Below are positions 14,718 to 23,887 of a DNA stretch of 64,000 nt, piece by piece. The translations under genes and the position numbers were made by a program. A model generated the notes under the pieces. It did not search any database, was not told the DNA's origin, and saw only the letters and a list, made by a program, of their open reading frames with translations. The number at the start of each line of letters is the position of its first letter. The first letter of the stretch is position 1. The stretch comes from Halomarinibacterium sp041392125 (GTDB lineage: Bacteria > Bacteroidota > Bacteroidia > Flavobacteriales > Flavobacteriaceae): NCBI GenBank assembly GCA_041392125.1, contig JAWKMR010000003.1, positions 372,001 through 436,000 of the forward strand, in the 5' to 3' direction.

Positions 14718-15401
14718 ATGAGTCTTAAAAATCTTTTTATTGTTACGTTATTTATTAGTTTTTCTGTTGTAAATGCACAACGGGTAAGGGAAGAATATAA
14801 TCTTCTAGGGATACAGGGAGGGGCAACGCTTTTTGATGTTACCACAGATAACTTTAATACCCAACAGGGAACCGGTATTTTTGCAGGGTTTGCAACACAT
14901 GGAGATTTTTATGAAAACTTTGATTTGGAGTATGGTGTTACGTTTTTTCAAAACCAAATAGGCATTTTTGGTCGAAAATTTAATGGTGTCATCCCAACCT
15001 CCGAGACAAAATATGTCCCTTTTACAGTATCTGGGGTACAAGTAAAGTTTTTGGGAAGTTATAATATCATTACCCATTATTTGAGTGTCGATTTTGGACC
15101 TATTTTAAGTGTGAATGGAAAAATGAAACTGAAGCATGAGCAAGACAAAGACTATATTTTGGATGGCTATACAGCGCTAACAGGAGAAGATATTAGTCAG
15201 GTTTCACCAATACACTTTCATTTGGCAGGAGGCATTACAGCCGGATTAAAACATTTTCGTGTGAACGCCCAATACCAATACGGAGTAACCAACTTTTTCA
15301 ACAGATTGAATGACGAGGACAAACTTCAAGCTGAAAAGCCGGAAGGCGGTTTTAAAGGTAACGCAAACATGATATTGTTAGGGGCGTATATTTTCTTTTA
15401 A
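14718..15401 (+). CDS. Outer-membrane beta-barrel (porin-like) protein
   Basis: Exported protein of 227 aa. The signal peptide is at residues 1-20 (FIVTLFISFSVVNAQ). The rest is made of alternating amphipathic strands ending in a terminal aromatic residue (MILLGAYIFF), as in small outer-membrane barrels of the PorT/OmpW-like type common in Bacteroidota. Strand-like segments include NLLGIQGGATLF, GIFAGFATHGDFYENFDLEYGVTFF and FHLAGGITAGLKHFRVNAQYQYGV. No plug or TonB box is visible. The gene converges on gltX with a 4-bp overlap. Exact family and cargo unknown. Confidence 0.75.
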   Translation: MSLKNLFIVTLFISFSVVNAQRVREEYNLLGIQGGATLFDVTTDNFNTQQGTGIFAGFATHGDFYENFDLEYGVTFFQNQIGIFGRKFNGVIPTSETKYVPFTVSGVQVKFLGSYNIITHYLSVDFGPILSVNGKMKLKHEQDKDYILDGYTALTGEDISQVSPIHFHLAGGITAGLKHFRVNAQYQYGVTNFFNRLNDEDKLQAEKPEGGFKGNANMILLGAYIFF

Positions 15402-16906
15402 GACAGAAAGTGTATCACCTTTTCAATTCGTTGAATAGCTTCCTCTTTTCCAAGAATTTCTATAATATCAAACACCTCAGGACCTTTCATTTCACCCACC
15501 AAAGCAAGGCGAAGTGGCATCATCACTTTTCCGAAGCCAATATCTTCCGAAGTAATCCATCCCTTTACTTTTTCAGAAATAGTTGCTGCTGAAAAAGCAT
15601 CCACTTCTTTCAAAATTGCTACTACTTTTTGAAGGATTTGTGCGGTATCATCTTTAAAAGATTTTTGAGCCGCTTTTTGGTCGTAGGACTCTGGAGCCAC
15701 AAAAAAGAAACTACTTTGTTCCCATAAATCTGAAACAAAGGTGGCTCGCTCTTTTACTAGCGAAACAATTTTTGCTACAGTAACTCCCGGGGTGATATTC
15801 TTGCCTTCAAGCAGGGCATTAAAATTTTCCACCACCAACTTCTCATCCATTTCCTGTAAATAATGGTGTTGGAACCACTTAGCCTTTTCGGGATCAAATT
15901 TTGCTCCTGCTTTGTTAACACGTTCTAAGCTAAAAGCTTCTTTAAGCTGTTGTAAGCTAAAAATTTCTTGTTCTGTTCCCGGATTCCACCCTAATAATGC
16001 TAACATATTGACCACGGCTTCCGGTAAATACCCTTCTTCGCGATACCCCATATAGTTTTCGGTTTCAGTTCTCCATTCTAACGGATAAACTGGAAATCCG
16101 CCTGCTTCGCCATCGCGCTTGCTCAATTTACCTTTACCCACAGGCTTCATAATAAGTGGTAAATGCGCAAATTGTGGTGCTTGCCATCCAAAAGCGTTGT
16201 ACAATAATTGATGTAAAGCTAATGAAGGGAGCCATTCTTCGCCACGAATAACATGCGTAATTTTCATAAGGTGGTCGTCCACAATATTGGCAAGATGATA
16301 GGTGGGCATTCCATCACTCTTAAATAACACTTTATCATCCAGAATATTCGTGTCTATTTGTATATCGCCACGAATGATGTCGTGTAAATGCAAAGTTTCG
16401 CCTTCAGGAGATTTAAAACGAACAACATAATCTTCACCAGCATCGAGCCTTTTTTGTACTTCTTCAAGAGATAAGGAAAGCGAATTTTTCAATGTTAAGC
16501 GGTTATGCCAATTGTAGATAAATGTTTTTCCGTTGGCTTCATGATCTTTTCGGTGCGCATCTAATTCTTCAGCGGTATCAAAAGCATAATAGGCTTTTCC
16601 TTCTTCAATTAATTGATCGGCGTATGCCTTGTATAAGAGTTTACGCTCGCTCTGTCTGTACGGGCCACAATCACGTTCTTTTCCGGGCCCTTCGTCATAA
16701 GGTATGTTTAGCCAATTTAATGCCTCAACAATGTAAGCTTCGGCATTATTTACGTAACGCGTTTGGTCCGTATCCTCAATTCGCAATAAGAAATCACCGC
16801 CGTGTTTTTTTGCAAACAAATAATTGAATAGAGCGGTTCTTACCCCACCAATATGTAACGGCCCCGTGGGGCTGGGCGCAAAACGAACGCGTACTTTTTG
16901 AGACAT
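15398..16906 (-). CDS. gltX: Glutamyl-tRNA synthetase
   Basis: Class I synthetase of 502 aa that charges tRNA-Glu, also feeding tetrapyrrole synthesis if HemA is present. The HIGH motif is PLHIGGVRTALFNYLFAK (about 16-33), the adjacent IEDTDQTR confirms the glutamate site, and the KMSKS loop is GKLSKRDG (about 254-261). The C-terminal anticodon-binding helical domain spans about 330-500. Length and motif order are canonical. The start ATG at 16906 is preceded by the -7 box TACCTTTG. The gene converges on the outer-membrane barrel gene. Confidence 0.97.
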   Translation of the reverse strand: MSQKVRVRFAPSPTGPLHIGGVRTALFNYLFAKKHGGDFLLRIEDTDQTRYVNNAEAYIVEALNWLNIPYDEGPGKERDCGPYRQSERKLLYKAYADQLIEEGKAYYAFDTAEELDAHRKDHEANGKTFIYNWHNRLTLKNSLSLSLEEVQKRLDAGEDYVVRFKSPEGETLHLHDIIRGDIQIDTNILDDKVLFKSDGMPTYHLANIVDDHLMKITHVIRGEEWLPSLALHQLLYNAFGWQAPQFAHLPLIMKPVGKGKLSKRDGEAGGFPVYPLEWRTETENYMGYREEGYLPEAVVNMLALLGWNPGTEQEIFSLQQLKEAFSLERVNKAGAKFDPEKAKWFQHHYLQEMDEKLVVENFNALLEGKNITPGVTVAKIVSLVKERATFVSDLWEQSSFFFVAPESYDQKAAQKSFKDDTAQILQKVVAILKEVDAFSAATISEKVKGWITSEDIGFGKVMMPLRLALVGEMKGPEVFDIIEILGKEEAIQRIEKVIHFLS

Positions 16907-16922
16907 AATAGTAATTTGCTTG

Positions 16923-16930
16923 CAAAGGTA
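16923..16930 (-). promoter_or_regulatory. -7 promoter box for gltX
   Basis: Minus-strand TACCTTTG, an exact TAnnTTTG match 16 bp upstream of the gltX ATG; no clear -33 TTG at the expected distance. Confidence 0.6.
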
Positions 16931-17051
16931 GAAATTGTTTAAGTTTTCTTGAAGTTAAGCTGTTAAAAAGAGAAGCTATGGCTTAAATCTTTGCTAAAGA
17001 CGGCGCTTAGGTACAATTTTTGTTTTATTTTAGTCCCTAAAGCTATAGCGA

Positions 17052-20000
17052 TTGAGCACTTTCACAATTATTCAGCAAAAATTAGAACAATTTATTCGGA
17101 AATACTATACGAATGAATTGATAAAAGGCACCATCCTATTTTTTGCCATTGGTCTTTTATACTTTATTGCCACGCTTTTTGTTGAACATTTTTTGTGGTT
17201 GGAAACTACCGGAAGAGCACTATTATTTTGGACTTTTGTTTTGGTTGAAATTGCCTTATTTGCAAGGTTTATTGCATTTCCGCTTGCGAAGCTTTTTAAA
17301 CTTCAACAGGGGATAAGTTATGAAGAAGCCTCCAAAATAATTGGCAATCACTTTCCGCAGGTTAATGATAAATTGCTTAATGTAATTCAGTTAAATCAAA
17401 ATCGAAGAGAATCTGAACTATTAGCTGCAAGTATTGACCAAAAATCTAACGAACTACAACCCATTCCTTTTGTGGGAGCCATTCATTTCAAAAAAAATCT
17501 TGCCTATCTTAAATATGCCGCTGTTCCGGTGCTCATTATTGTTTTGGTGAGCGTTTTTTGGGATAAAAACCTTTTTACAGACAGCTATGAAAGAGTGGTG
17601 CATTACGATACCGCTTATGAACCTCCGGCACCTTTTAGTTTTGTGTTGCTGAACGAAGACCTTAACGCCATTGAAAACAAAAGTTTTACGGTACAAGTAA
17701 AGACGGAGGGTTCTGTAATTCCTGAAAATGCTTCGGTACAATTTAATAATGAAGCCTATTATTTGGAACAAACCAGCCCCGGCAGGTTTCAATTTACGTT
17801 TACACAACCTTCGGAAAGCTTTGATTTTCGTTTTAGCGCCAATAAGGTGACTTCAAAACCATATCATGTTGAAGTTGTTAAAACGCCATCGTTAGTAGGG
17901 TTTGAGATGTTGTTAGACTACCCTTCCTACACAGGAAAAAAAGATGAAACTTTAAAAAGCACCGGGAATGCTACTATTCCGGAAGGAACAAGAGTGCGTT
18001 GGAATGTAAGTACAAAAAACACAGAAACCGTCCATCTGAAAACAAAAGATACCCTATACGGATTTACATCCTCAAAAGACGAATTTTCGTTTCAAAAGGG
18101 AGTCTATCAAACGCTGGATTATGCCATAACAACGTCTAACAAAGCGCTGAAGGATTATGAAAATCTTTCCTTTACATTGGGGGTTGTTAAAGATGCTTAT
18201 CCGGAGATTTCAGTAGCGTCAAAACAGGATAGCACAGACCTTCAGATATATTATTTTTTGGGACAAGTTTCAGACGATTATGGCTTATCTAAGCTTCAAT
18301 TAGTGTATTATCCTGTTGGCGAAGAAACTCAAAAGAAAACGATACAACTACCTGTTGCAAATGGTAGCTTTGACCAGTTTACATATGCATTTCCTGGAAC
18401 CTTAGAGCTTCAAGAGGGGGTCTCGTATGAGTATTATTTTGAGGTTTTTGATAACGACGCAATTCATAAATTTAAGTCTTCTAAGTCCGGGTTTTATACT
18501 TTCCGAAAACTTACTAAGGAAGAATTGGAAGCCCTTCAATTGGATGAGCAAAAAGAAAATATCGAAGACCTTTCTAAAAGCATCAAAGATTTAAAACAAC
18601 AAGAAAAAAGGCTGGAAGAACTCAATAAAACTCAAAAAGAAAAAGACCAACTTAATTGGAATGATAAAAAGAAGCTGGAAGATTTTCTTAAAAAGCAAAA
18701 GCAACAGGAAGAGATGATGAAGAATTTTTCAAAGGAAATGAAAGAAGACTTACAGAAATTTCAGCCCGAAAACAAAGAAGAAGATCCTTTTAAAGAACAA
18801 TTGGAAGAACGCTTAGAAGAAAATGAAAAACGCCTGGAAGAAAATGAAAAATTGTTGGAAGAATTAGAACGGCTTCAGGAGAAAATAGACAAAGAAGAGC
18901 TTTCTGAAAAGCTGGAAAAATTAGCAAAGCAGAATAAAAATCAGGAAAAGAATTTAGAACAATTGGTAGAGCTTACAAAGCGATACTATGTAACTAAAAA
19001 AGCTGAAAAACTAGCTGAAGAATTGTTCAAATTGGGAGAAGAGCAAGAGAAATTGGGAGAAGCTTCAAAGGAGGAGAACACTCAAGAAAAGCAAGAAGAA
19101 CTCAACGAAAAGTTTGATGAATTTCAGAAGGAAATGGAAGAACTTCAAAAGGAAAACGAAGAGTTAAAAGAGCCCATGGATATCCCTCAAGATAAAACAG
19201 GAGAGAAGGAGGTTGAAAAGGAACAAGATAAAGCCACCGATAAACTTGAGCAACAAAAGGCTCAAGAAGCAGCACCCAGCCAGAAAAATGCTGGGAAGAA
19301 AATGAAGCAAATGAGCCAGCAAATGCAAGCTCAAATGATGGCCGGACAAATGGATAGCATAGATGAAGACATTGAAATGTTACGTCAGATTTTGGATAAT
19401 TTGGTTACCTTTTCTTTTGAACAAGAAGATTTGATGCAGGATTTTAAGCAAATTGATTATGGAAGTGCCGCCTTTGGAAAAAAGTTAAATCTTCAAAACG
19501 ATTTAAAACTTAATTTTCAGCACATTGACGATAGTCTTTTTGCGTTATCATTAAGACAGCCCCTTATTAGTGAAAAGATTAATGAATCACTTACCAATGT
19601 ATCATTCAACATTAATAAAGCATTAGAGCAATTGGCCGAAAACAATTCAAGGTCGGGCATTTCAAGTCAGCAATACATTATAACCGGAGCCAATGAGTTG
19701 GCTATTTTACTAAGTGATTTATTGGGAAATATGCAAAATATGGCAATGAATATGCCCGGTCAGGGACAGGGAAAAGGCCAAGGACAAGGACAAGGTCAGG
19801 GAGAAGGGTTTCAATTGCCGGACATTATTCAAAAGCAAAAAAGCTTAGGCGAGCAAATGGGAGAACAAATGGGGAAAGGGGAACAAGGTAGTGAAGGAAC
19901 GGAAGGAAATTCCGGAAAAGGGGAAAAAGGTCAGGGTAAATCTGGCCAACAAGGTCAAGAAGGAGATGGTGGAGACGGCGGAGACAATGGAAGTGATGGT

Positions 20001-20474
20001 AACGGAGGCAGCGGAAACAAAGAAGGCAATAATAAGCAAGAAGGTGCTAAGGAAAAAGAAGACTTGAACGGCAAAATCTTTGAAATTTATAAACAACAAC
20101 AGGATTTACGAAATCAACTGAAAGACAGACTTAGTAAAGAAGGGTTGGACGGGCAAGGTGGTAAAATTATTAAGGAAATGGAGGGGATAGAACAACAATT
20201 GCTCGATAAAGGCTTTAATCAGCGTACGCTTGAACGCATAATGAATTTACAATACGAGCTTTTGAAACTTGAAGAGGCCGATTTAGAACAAGGAAAAGAA
20301 AATAGAAGAGAGTCGCGAACGAATAGACAGGATTTTAATAACACACTTCGGTTAAAGGTCGAAGACATTAAGAAGTATTTTAATCAAGAAGAAATTCTAA
20401 ACAGAGAGGCATTACCATTGCAAATAGAATATAAAAAGGAAGTTCAAAAATATTTCAATAAAGAAAATGATTGA
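17052..20474 (+). CDS. DUF4175 family large coiled-coil membrane protein
   Basis: Protein of 1140 aa with two N-terminal membrane helices (about 25-45 and 48-72) and a third near 152-170. A large extracytoplasmic region of beta-rich segments follows to about 490, then a very long Glu/Lys/Gln coiled coil (about 500-760). A Gly/Gln low-complexity tract (about 904-1005) and a final helical part complete it. The start is TTG: an in-frame stop is only 2 codons upstream and no ATG follows for hundreds of residues. Flavobacterial homologues of this DUF4175 family have the same FIRKYYTNELIKG opening. The stop overlaps ybeY by 8 bp. Function unknown; a structural or envelope scaffolding role is plausible. 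Confidence 0.85.
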   Translation: MSTFTIIQQKLEQFIRKYYTNELIKGTILFFAIGLLYFIATLFVEHFLWLETTGRALLFWTFVLVEIALFARFIAFPLAKLFKLQQGISYEEASKIIGNHFPQVNDKLLNVIQLNQNRRESELLAASIDQKSNELQPIPFVGAIHFKKNLAYLKYAAVPVLIIVLVSVFWDKNLFTDSYERVVHYDTAYEPPAPFSFVLLNEDLNAIENKSFTVQVKTEGSVIPENASVQFNNEAYYLEQTSPGRFQFTFTQPSESFDFRFSANKVTSKPYHVEVVKTPSLVGFEMLLDYPSYTGKKDETLKSTGNATIPEGTRVRWNVSTKNTETVHLKTKDTLYGFTSSKDEFSFQKGVYQTLDYAITTSNKALKDYENLSFTLGVVKDAYPEISVASKQDSTDLQIYYFLGQVSDDYGLSKLQLVYYPVGEETQKKTIQLPVANGSFDQFTYAFPGTLELQEGVSYEYYFEVFDNDAIHKFKSSKSGFYTFRKLTKEELEALQLDEQKENIEDLSKSIKDLKQQEKRLEELNKTQKEKDQLNWNDKKKLEDFLKKQKQQEEMMKNFSKEMKEDLQKFQPENKEEDPFKEQLEERLEENEKRLEENEKLLEELERLQEKIDKEELSEKLEKLAKQNKNQEKNLEQLVELTKRYYVTKKAEKLAEELFKLGEEQEKLGEASKEENTQEKQEELNEKFDEFQKEMEELQKENEELKEPMDIPQDKTGEKEVEKEQDKATDKLEQQKAQEAAPSQKNAGKKMKQMSQQMQAQMMAGQMDSIDEDIEMLRQILDNLVTFSFEQEDLMQDFKQIDYGSAAFGKKLNLQNDLKLNFQHIDDSLFALSLRQPLISEKINESLTNVSFNINKALEQLAENNSRSGISSQQYIITGANELAILLSDLLGNMQNMAMNMPGQGQGKGQGQGQGQGEGFQLPDIIQKQKSLGEQMGEQMGKGEQGSEGTEGNSGKGEKGQGKSGQQGQEGDGGDGGDNGSDGNGGSGNKEGNNKQEGAKEKEDLNGKIFEIYKQQQDLRNQLKDRLSKEGLDGQGGKIIKEMEGIEQQLLDKGFNQRTLERIMNLQYELLKLEEADLEQGKENRRESRTNRQDFNNTLRLKVEDIKKYFNQEEILNREALPLQIEYKKEVQKYFNKEND

Positions 20475-20874
20475 TTTTTTTTCCGAAACAGATTTTAACC
20501 TTCAGAATGGAAAAGCCTACACGCAATGGATTGTAAATACCATACAAGCGGAAGGATATGTTTTGAAAGAGCTGTGTTTTATTTTTTGTAATGACGCTTA
20601 CCTTCATAAAATAAATATTGAATTTCTTAAACACGACACACTAACAGATATCATTACTTTTGATTACAATCTGGGAAAACAAATTCATGGCGAGATCTAT
20701 ATTTCTACAGAAAGAGTTGAAGAAAATGCAGCAGAATATGGTATTTCTTTTGAAGAAGAACTTCGAAGAGTCATGATCCATGGGGTTCTTCATCTTTGCG
20801 GGTTTAAAGATAAAACACCAGATGAGGAAAAGATAATGCGTATAAAAGAGGATGATTATTTAGTTCTTTTTTGA
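20467..20874 (+). CDS. ybeY: Endoribonuclease / rRNA maturation factor YbeY
   Basis: Metal-dependent endoribonuclease of 135 aa involved in 16S rRNA 3' maturation and ribosome quality control. The core DIITFDYN precedes the zinc motif HGVLHLCGFKDK (about 111-122). The family consensus is HGxLHLxGYDH; the third metal ligand, normally His, is replaced here by Lys within FKDK, a pattern that I associate with Bacteroidota YbeY proteins. The gene overlaps the DUF4175 gene by 8 bp and is followed by the mnmG promoter. Identity is firm. Confidence 0.92.
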   Translation: MIDFFSETDFNLQNGKAYTQWIVNTIQAEGYVLKELCFIFCNDAYLHKINIEFLKHDTLTDIITFDYNLGKQIHGEIYISTERVEENAAEYGISFEEELRRVMIHGVLHLCGFKDKTPDEEKIMRIKEDDYLVLF

Positions 20875-20935
20875 GCTATTAGTTTGATTTTCAAAATATT
20901 ACCATTTTAATATTCTGAATTTCAATACTTTAGAG

Positions 20936-20943
20936 TATATTTG
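20936..20943 (+). promoter_or_regulatory. -7 promoter box for mnmG
   Basis: TATATTTG, an exact TAnnTTTG match 46 bp before the mnmG ATG, giving a leader of about 40 nt that contains the first parS site. Confidence 0.6.
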
Positions 20944-20962
20944 CGACCTCTAATTTAGATTA

Positions 20963-20978
20963 TGTTCCACGTGGAACA
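20963..20978. promoter_or_regulatory. parS: parS site (ParB-binding), perfect palindrome
   Basis: TGTTCCACGTGGAACA, a perfect 16-bp palindrome of the universal parS type (consensus TGTTnCACGTGnAACA). parS sites load the ParB partition protein and in most bacteria cluster near the replication origin. It sits in the mnmG leader, between the -7 box and the ATG. A second site lies 1.9 kb downstream. No parA or parB is in the window. Confidence 0.9.
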
Positions 20979-20989
20979 ATTCATGCAGT

Positions 20990-22861
20990 ATGTTTAATAA
21001 AGAATATGATGTTATAGTCGTTGGCGCTGGCCACGCAGGGTCTGAGGCCGCTGCCGCTGCTGCTAATCTTGGGTCAAGCACATTGCTTATAACCATGAAT
21101 CTTCAAAATATTGCTCAAATGTCTTGCAATCCTGCCATGGGAGGTATTGCAAAAGGGCAAATTGTTCGAGAAATTGATGCTTTGGGAGGTTATAGCGGCA
21201 TTGTTTCTGATAAAACAGCTATTCAGTTTAAAATGCTAAACAAATCGAAAGGACCTGCCATGTGGAGCCCACGTGTGCAAAGCGACCGAATGAGATTTGC
21301 AGAAACTTGGCGGTTAATGCTTGAGCAGACTCCAAATCTTGATTTTTATCAAGAAATGGTTTCAGGAATTTTAGTTGAAAACGGCAAAATAATAGGAGTT
21401 AAAACATCTCTAGGAGTAAAGGTTTATGGCAAATCAGTAGTTCTAACCAACGGCACCTTTTTGAATGGACTTATTCATATTGGGGAAAAGCAATTTGGTG
21501 GCGGTAGAGCCGGTGAAAAGGCGGCAACAGGTATAACAGAAGATTTAATTCGGTTTGGATTTGATGCCGGAAGAATGAAAACCGGTACCCCTCCCAGAGT
21601 AGATGGAAGATCCTTAGATTTTTCAAAAATGATTGTTCAACCCGGGGACGATGACCCACAAAAATTTTCTTATTCCAATATAACTAAGCCACTTACCAAA
21701 CAGCGTGATTGCCACATGACCCATACAAGTCCATTGGTTCATGAACTTTTAAAAGAAGGCTTTGATCGCTCCCCCATGTTTAATGGAGCCATTAAAAGCA
21801 TCGGACCAAGATATTGTCCGTCTATTGAAGATAAAATCAATCGATTTGCAGACAAAGATAGACATCAATTGTTTGTGGAACCGGAAGGCTGGAATACCGT
21901 TGAATATTATATTAATGGTTTTTCTACATCATTACCTGAAGAAGTTCAGTTTAAAGCACTAAAAGAATGTGCCGGATTTGAACATGTTAAGTTTTTCAGA
22001 CCCGGATATGCCATTGAATATGATTATTTCCCACCCACACAGCTTCGCCATACTTTAGAAACTAAGCTTGTTTCTGGGTTGTATTTTGCAGGACAAATTA
22101 ATGGTACTACTGGTTATGAAGAAGCAGCTTCTCAGGGATTAATAGCAGGAATAAATGCCCATTTAAAAGCTCATGAAAAAGAGGCTTTCATTTTAAAACG
22201 GGATGAGGCTTACATTGGTGTTTTAATTGACGACCTTATTACGAAAGGCACTAAAGAACCTTATCGAATGTTTACCTCCCGAGCCGAATACAGAACGCTA
22301 TTGCGTCAAGATAATGCAGATTATAGACTTACACCAAAATCTTTTGAGTTGGGCCTAGCTTCTGAAAAAAGGATGCGATCTATGGAGGAAAAGTATGCTA
22401 AAAGTGGTGCATTTGTGCAGTTTTTTAAAGATACAAGTGCGGCTCCTGAAATAATTAATCCAATTCTCGAGCGAAAAGATTCAGCCTTGGTCAAGCAAAG
22501 TGATAAATTATTCAAATTTTTTTCGCGTCCGAATATTACTATGGACGATATGAGAACAATTTCTGAAGTAGAAGAATTTGTCGTTTCCGAAAACTTAAGC
22601 CATGAAATATTAGAGCAGACGGAAATTCAGATTAAATATGCCGGGTATATTGAGAAGGAGAAAAACAATGCGGATAAATTGAACAGACTAGAAGGAATAA
22701 AAATTCCCGAGACCTTCGATTACTCAAAACTAAAGTCATTATCCTTTGAGGCTGTCGAAAAACTTTCAAAAATAAAACCAACTACTGTTTCTCAAGCATC
22801 CAGAATTAGTGGCGTTTCCCCTAATGATATTTCAGTTTTACTGGTGTATATGGGACGATAA
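20990..22861 (+). CDS. mnmG: tRNA uridine-5-carboxymethylaminomethyl modification enzyme MnmG
   Basis: FAD-dependent subunit of the MnmEG complex, 623 aa, which installs carboxymethylaminomethyl groups on wobble U34 of several tRNAs. The FAD dinucleotide motif is VVGAGHAGSEAAAAAANLG (about 9-27), followed by the family block MSCNPAMGGIAKGQIVREIDALGG (about 44-67). GARPXXP-like NGTTGYEEAASQGLIAGINA (about 367-386) and the C-terminal helical tRNA/MnmE-binding domain (RISGVSPNDISVLLVYM) are also present. Length matches GidA. parS sites flank the gene on both sides. In many bacteria gidA is close to oriC and par genes. Confidence 0.97.
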   Translation: MFNKEYDVIVVGAGHAGSEAAAAAANLGSSTLLITMNLQNIAQMSCNPAMGGIAKGQIVREIDALGGYSGIVSDKTAIQFKMLNKSKGPAMWSPRVQSDRMRFAETWRLMLEQTPNLDFYQEMVSGILVENGKIIGVKTSLGVKVYGKSVVLTNGTFLNGLIHIGEKQFGGGRAGEKAATGITEDLIRFGFDAGRMKTGTPPRVDGRSLDFSKMIVQPGDDDPQKFSYSNITKPLTKQRDCHMTHTSPLVHELLKEGFDRSPMFNGAIKSIGPRYCPSIEDKINRFADKDRHQLFVEPEGWNTVEYYINGFSTSLPEEVQFKALKECAGFEHVKFFRPGYAIEYDYFPPTQLRHTLETKLVSGLYFAGQINGTTGYEEAASQGLIAGINAHLKAHEKEAFILKRDEAYIGVLIDDLITKGTKEPYRMFTSRAEYRTLLRQDNADYRLTPKSFELGLASEKRMRSMEEKYAKSGAFVQFFKDTSAAPEIINPILERKDSALVKQSDKLFKFFSRPNITMDDMRTISEVEEFVVSENLSHEILEQTEIQIKYAGYIEKEKNNADKLNRLEGIKIPETFDYSKLKSLSFEAVEKLSKIKPTTVSQASRISGVSPNDISVLLVYMGR

Positions 22862-22868
22862 ACTTTAA

Positions 22869-23753
22869 TTGTTTCACGTGGAACATCATTCAATTTCTAA
22901 AAATAATCCAGAGGATTTTTATATAACCACTAAGGACTTTCTTATTACCGGAGAATCTTTTTCTTTGGTTTGGGACGATAAAAAGCAGCTTTTGAAAACA
23001 ACGCCTCAGCCTCTTGATAAAGACCTGTCAAAATATTACGAGAGTAGTGAGTATATTTCGCATACCGATTCCAAAAAAGGCTTACTTAATTTCTGTTACC
23101 AGTTCATTAAATCGTACTCTTTAAATAAAAAAGTGAAGCTCATCCTAAAAGAAAATAATCAAAAAGGATCTATTTTAGATATTGGGGCGGGCACAGGAGA
23201 TTTTCTTTTTTTAGCTCAAAAAAAAGGATGGAAAATAGAAGGAATAGAGGTAAATGAAAAGGCACAAAAATTAGCTTTTAACAAAGGTGTTGTTTTAAAG
23301 AAAGGTCTCGATGAATTCACAGATGAGTTGTTTGATGTTGTTACCCTTTGGCATGTGTTAGAACACTTGCCTAATCTGCCCGAGATAGTTTCCCAAATTG
23401 AAAAGACAATAAAGCCTGGTGGAACCTTAATTATTGCGGTTCCAAATTTCAATTCGTTCGATGCTTTGTATTATAAACAATTTTGGGCTGCTTATGATGT
23501 TCCAAGACATCTTTGGCACTTTTCAAAAGAAAGTATGAAGCAGCTATTTTCTTCAAACTTGAAGTTGATAAAGATTAAACCCATGATTTTTGATGCTTTT
23601 TATGTAAGTCTTCTTTCGGAAAAATATAAAACCGGCAAATCATTTTCTTTAAAGTCCTTTTGGATAGGATTGCGCTCCAACCTTTCTGCATGGAAAACAA
23701 AAGAGTATTCTTCCTTAATTTATATATTTAAAAAGCAAAACAATCAAAATTAA
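22869..23753 (+). CDS. Class I SAM-dependent methyltransferase
   Basis: Methyltransferase of 294 aa; the substrate is unknown. The SAM-binding motif I is ILDIGAGTGDFLFLAQKKGW (about 97-116), followed by an acidic motif II (IEGIEVNEKAQ), VVTLWHVLEHLPN (about 155-167) and KPGGTLIIAVPNFNSFDA. The C-terminal part has the DVPRHLWHFS block seen in methyltransferases linked to surface glycans or lipids. The earliest start is TTG at 22869, since a stop codon precedes it, and no ATG follows near the N-terminus. The first codons are the second parS site, giving MFHVEHH. It is 7 bp after mnmG. Homologues I recall start with a similar (V)xxHSVS stretch, which supports this frame. Confidence 0.85.
   Translation: MFHVEHHSISKNNPEDFYITTKDFLITGESFSLVWDDKKQLLKTTPQPLDKDLSKYYESSEYISHTDSKKGLLNFCYQFIKSYSLNKKVKLILKENNQKGSILDIGAGTGDFLFLAQKKGWKIEGIEVNEKAQKLAFNKGVVLKKGLDEFTDELFDVVTLWHVLEHLPNLPEIVSQIEKTIKPGGTLIIAVPNFNSFDALYYKQFWAAYDVPRHLWHFSKESMKQLFSSNLKLIKIKPMIFDAFYVSLLSEKYKTGKSFSLKSFWIGLRSNLSAWKTKEYSSLIYIFKKQNNQN
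22870..22885. promoter_or_regulatory. parS: parS site (ParB-binding), one mismatch, overlaps a CDS start
   Basis: TGTTTCACGTGGAACA, which matches the parS consensus TGTTnCACGTGnAACA and differs from a perfect palindrome at one position. It overlaps the first codons of the methyltransferase. Two sites within 1.9 kb are unlikely by chance and indicate the ParB-loading region of the chromosome. Confidence 0.85.
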
Positions 23754-23887
23754 GAGGCCATAGGAGTTATACAGCTCCCAAAACACCGCAGATAGGAAAT
23801 TAAAAAAAGAGAGGCTTAAAAGCGCTAATTTTACTTCATTTCAAATAAATAGAAATGATTAATAATCTTTAAAAAGATAAGAAAAAT

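Noticed and set aside
20962..20997. Short ORF reading through the first parS (MFHVEQFMQYV)
   Set aside because: Only 11 codons, created by the ATG in the parS palindrome, and it ends inside the mnmG start region.
23754..23887. Possible terminator or small gene between the methyltransferase and holB
   Set aside because: GGAGTT...AGCTCC could form a short hairpin, but there is no T tract and no ORF; nothing can be supported.
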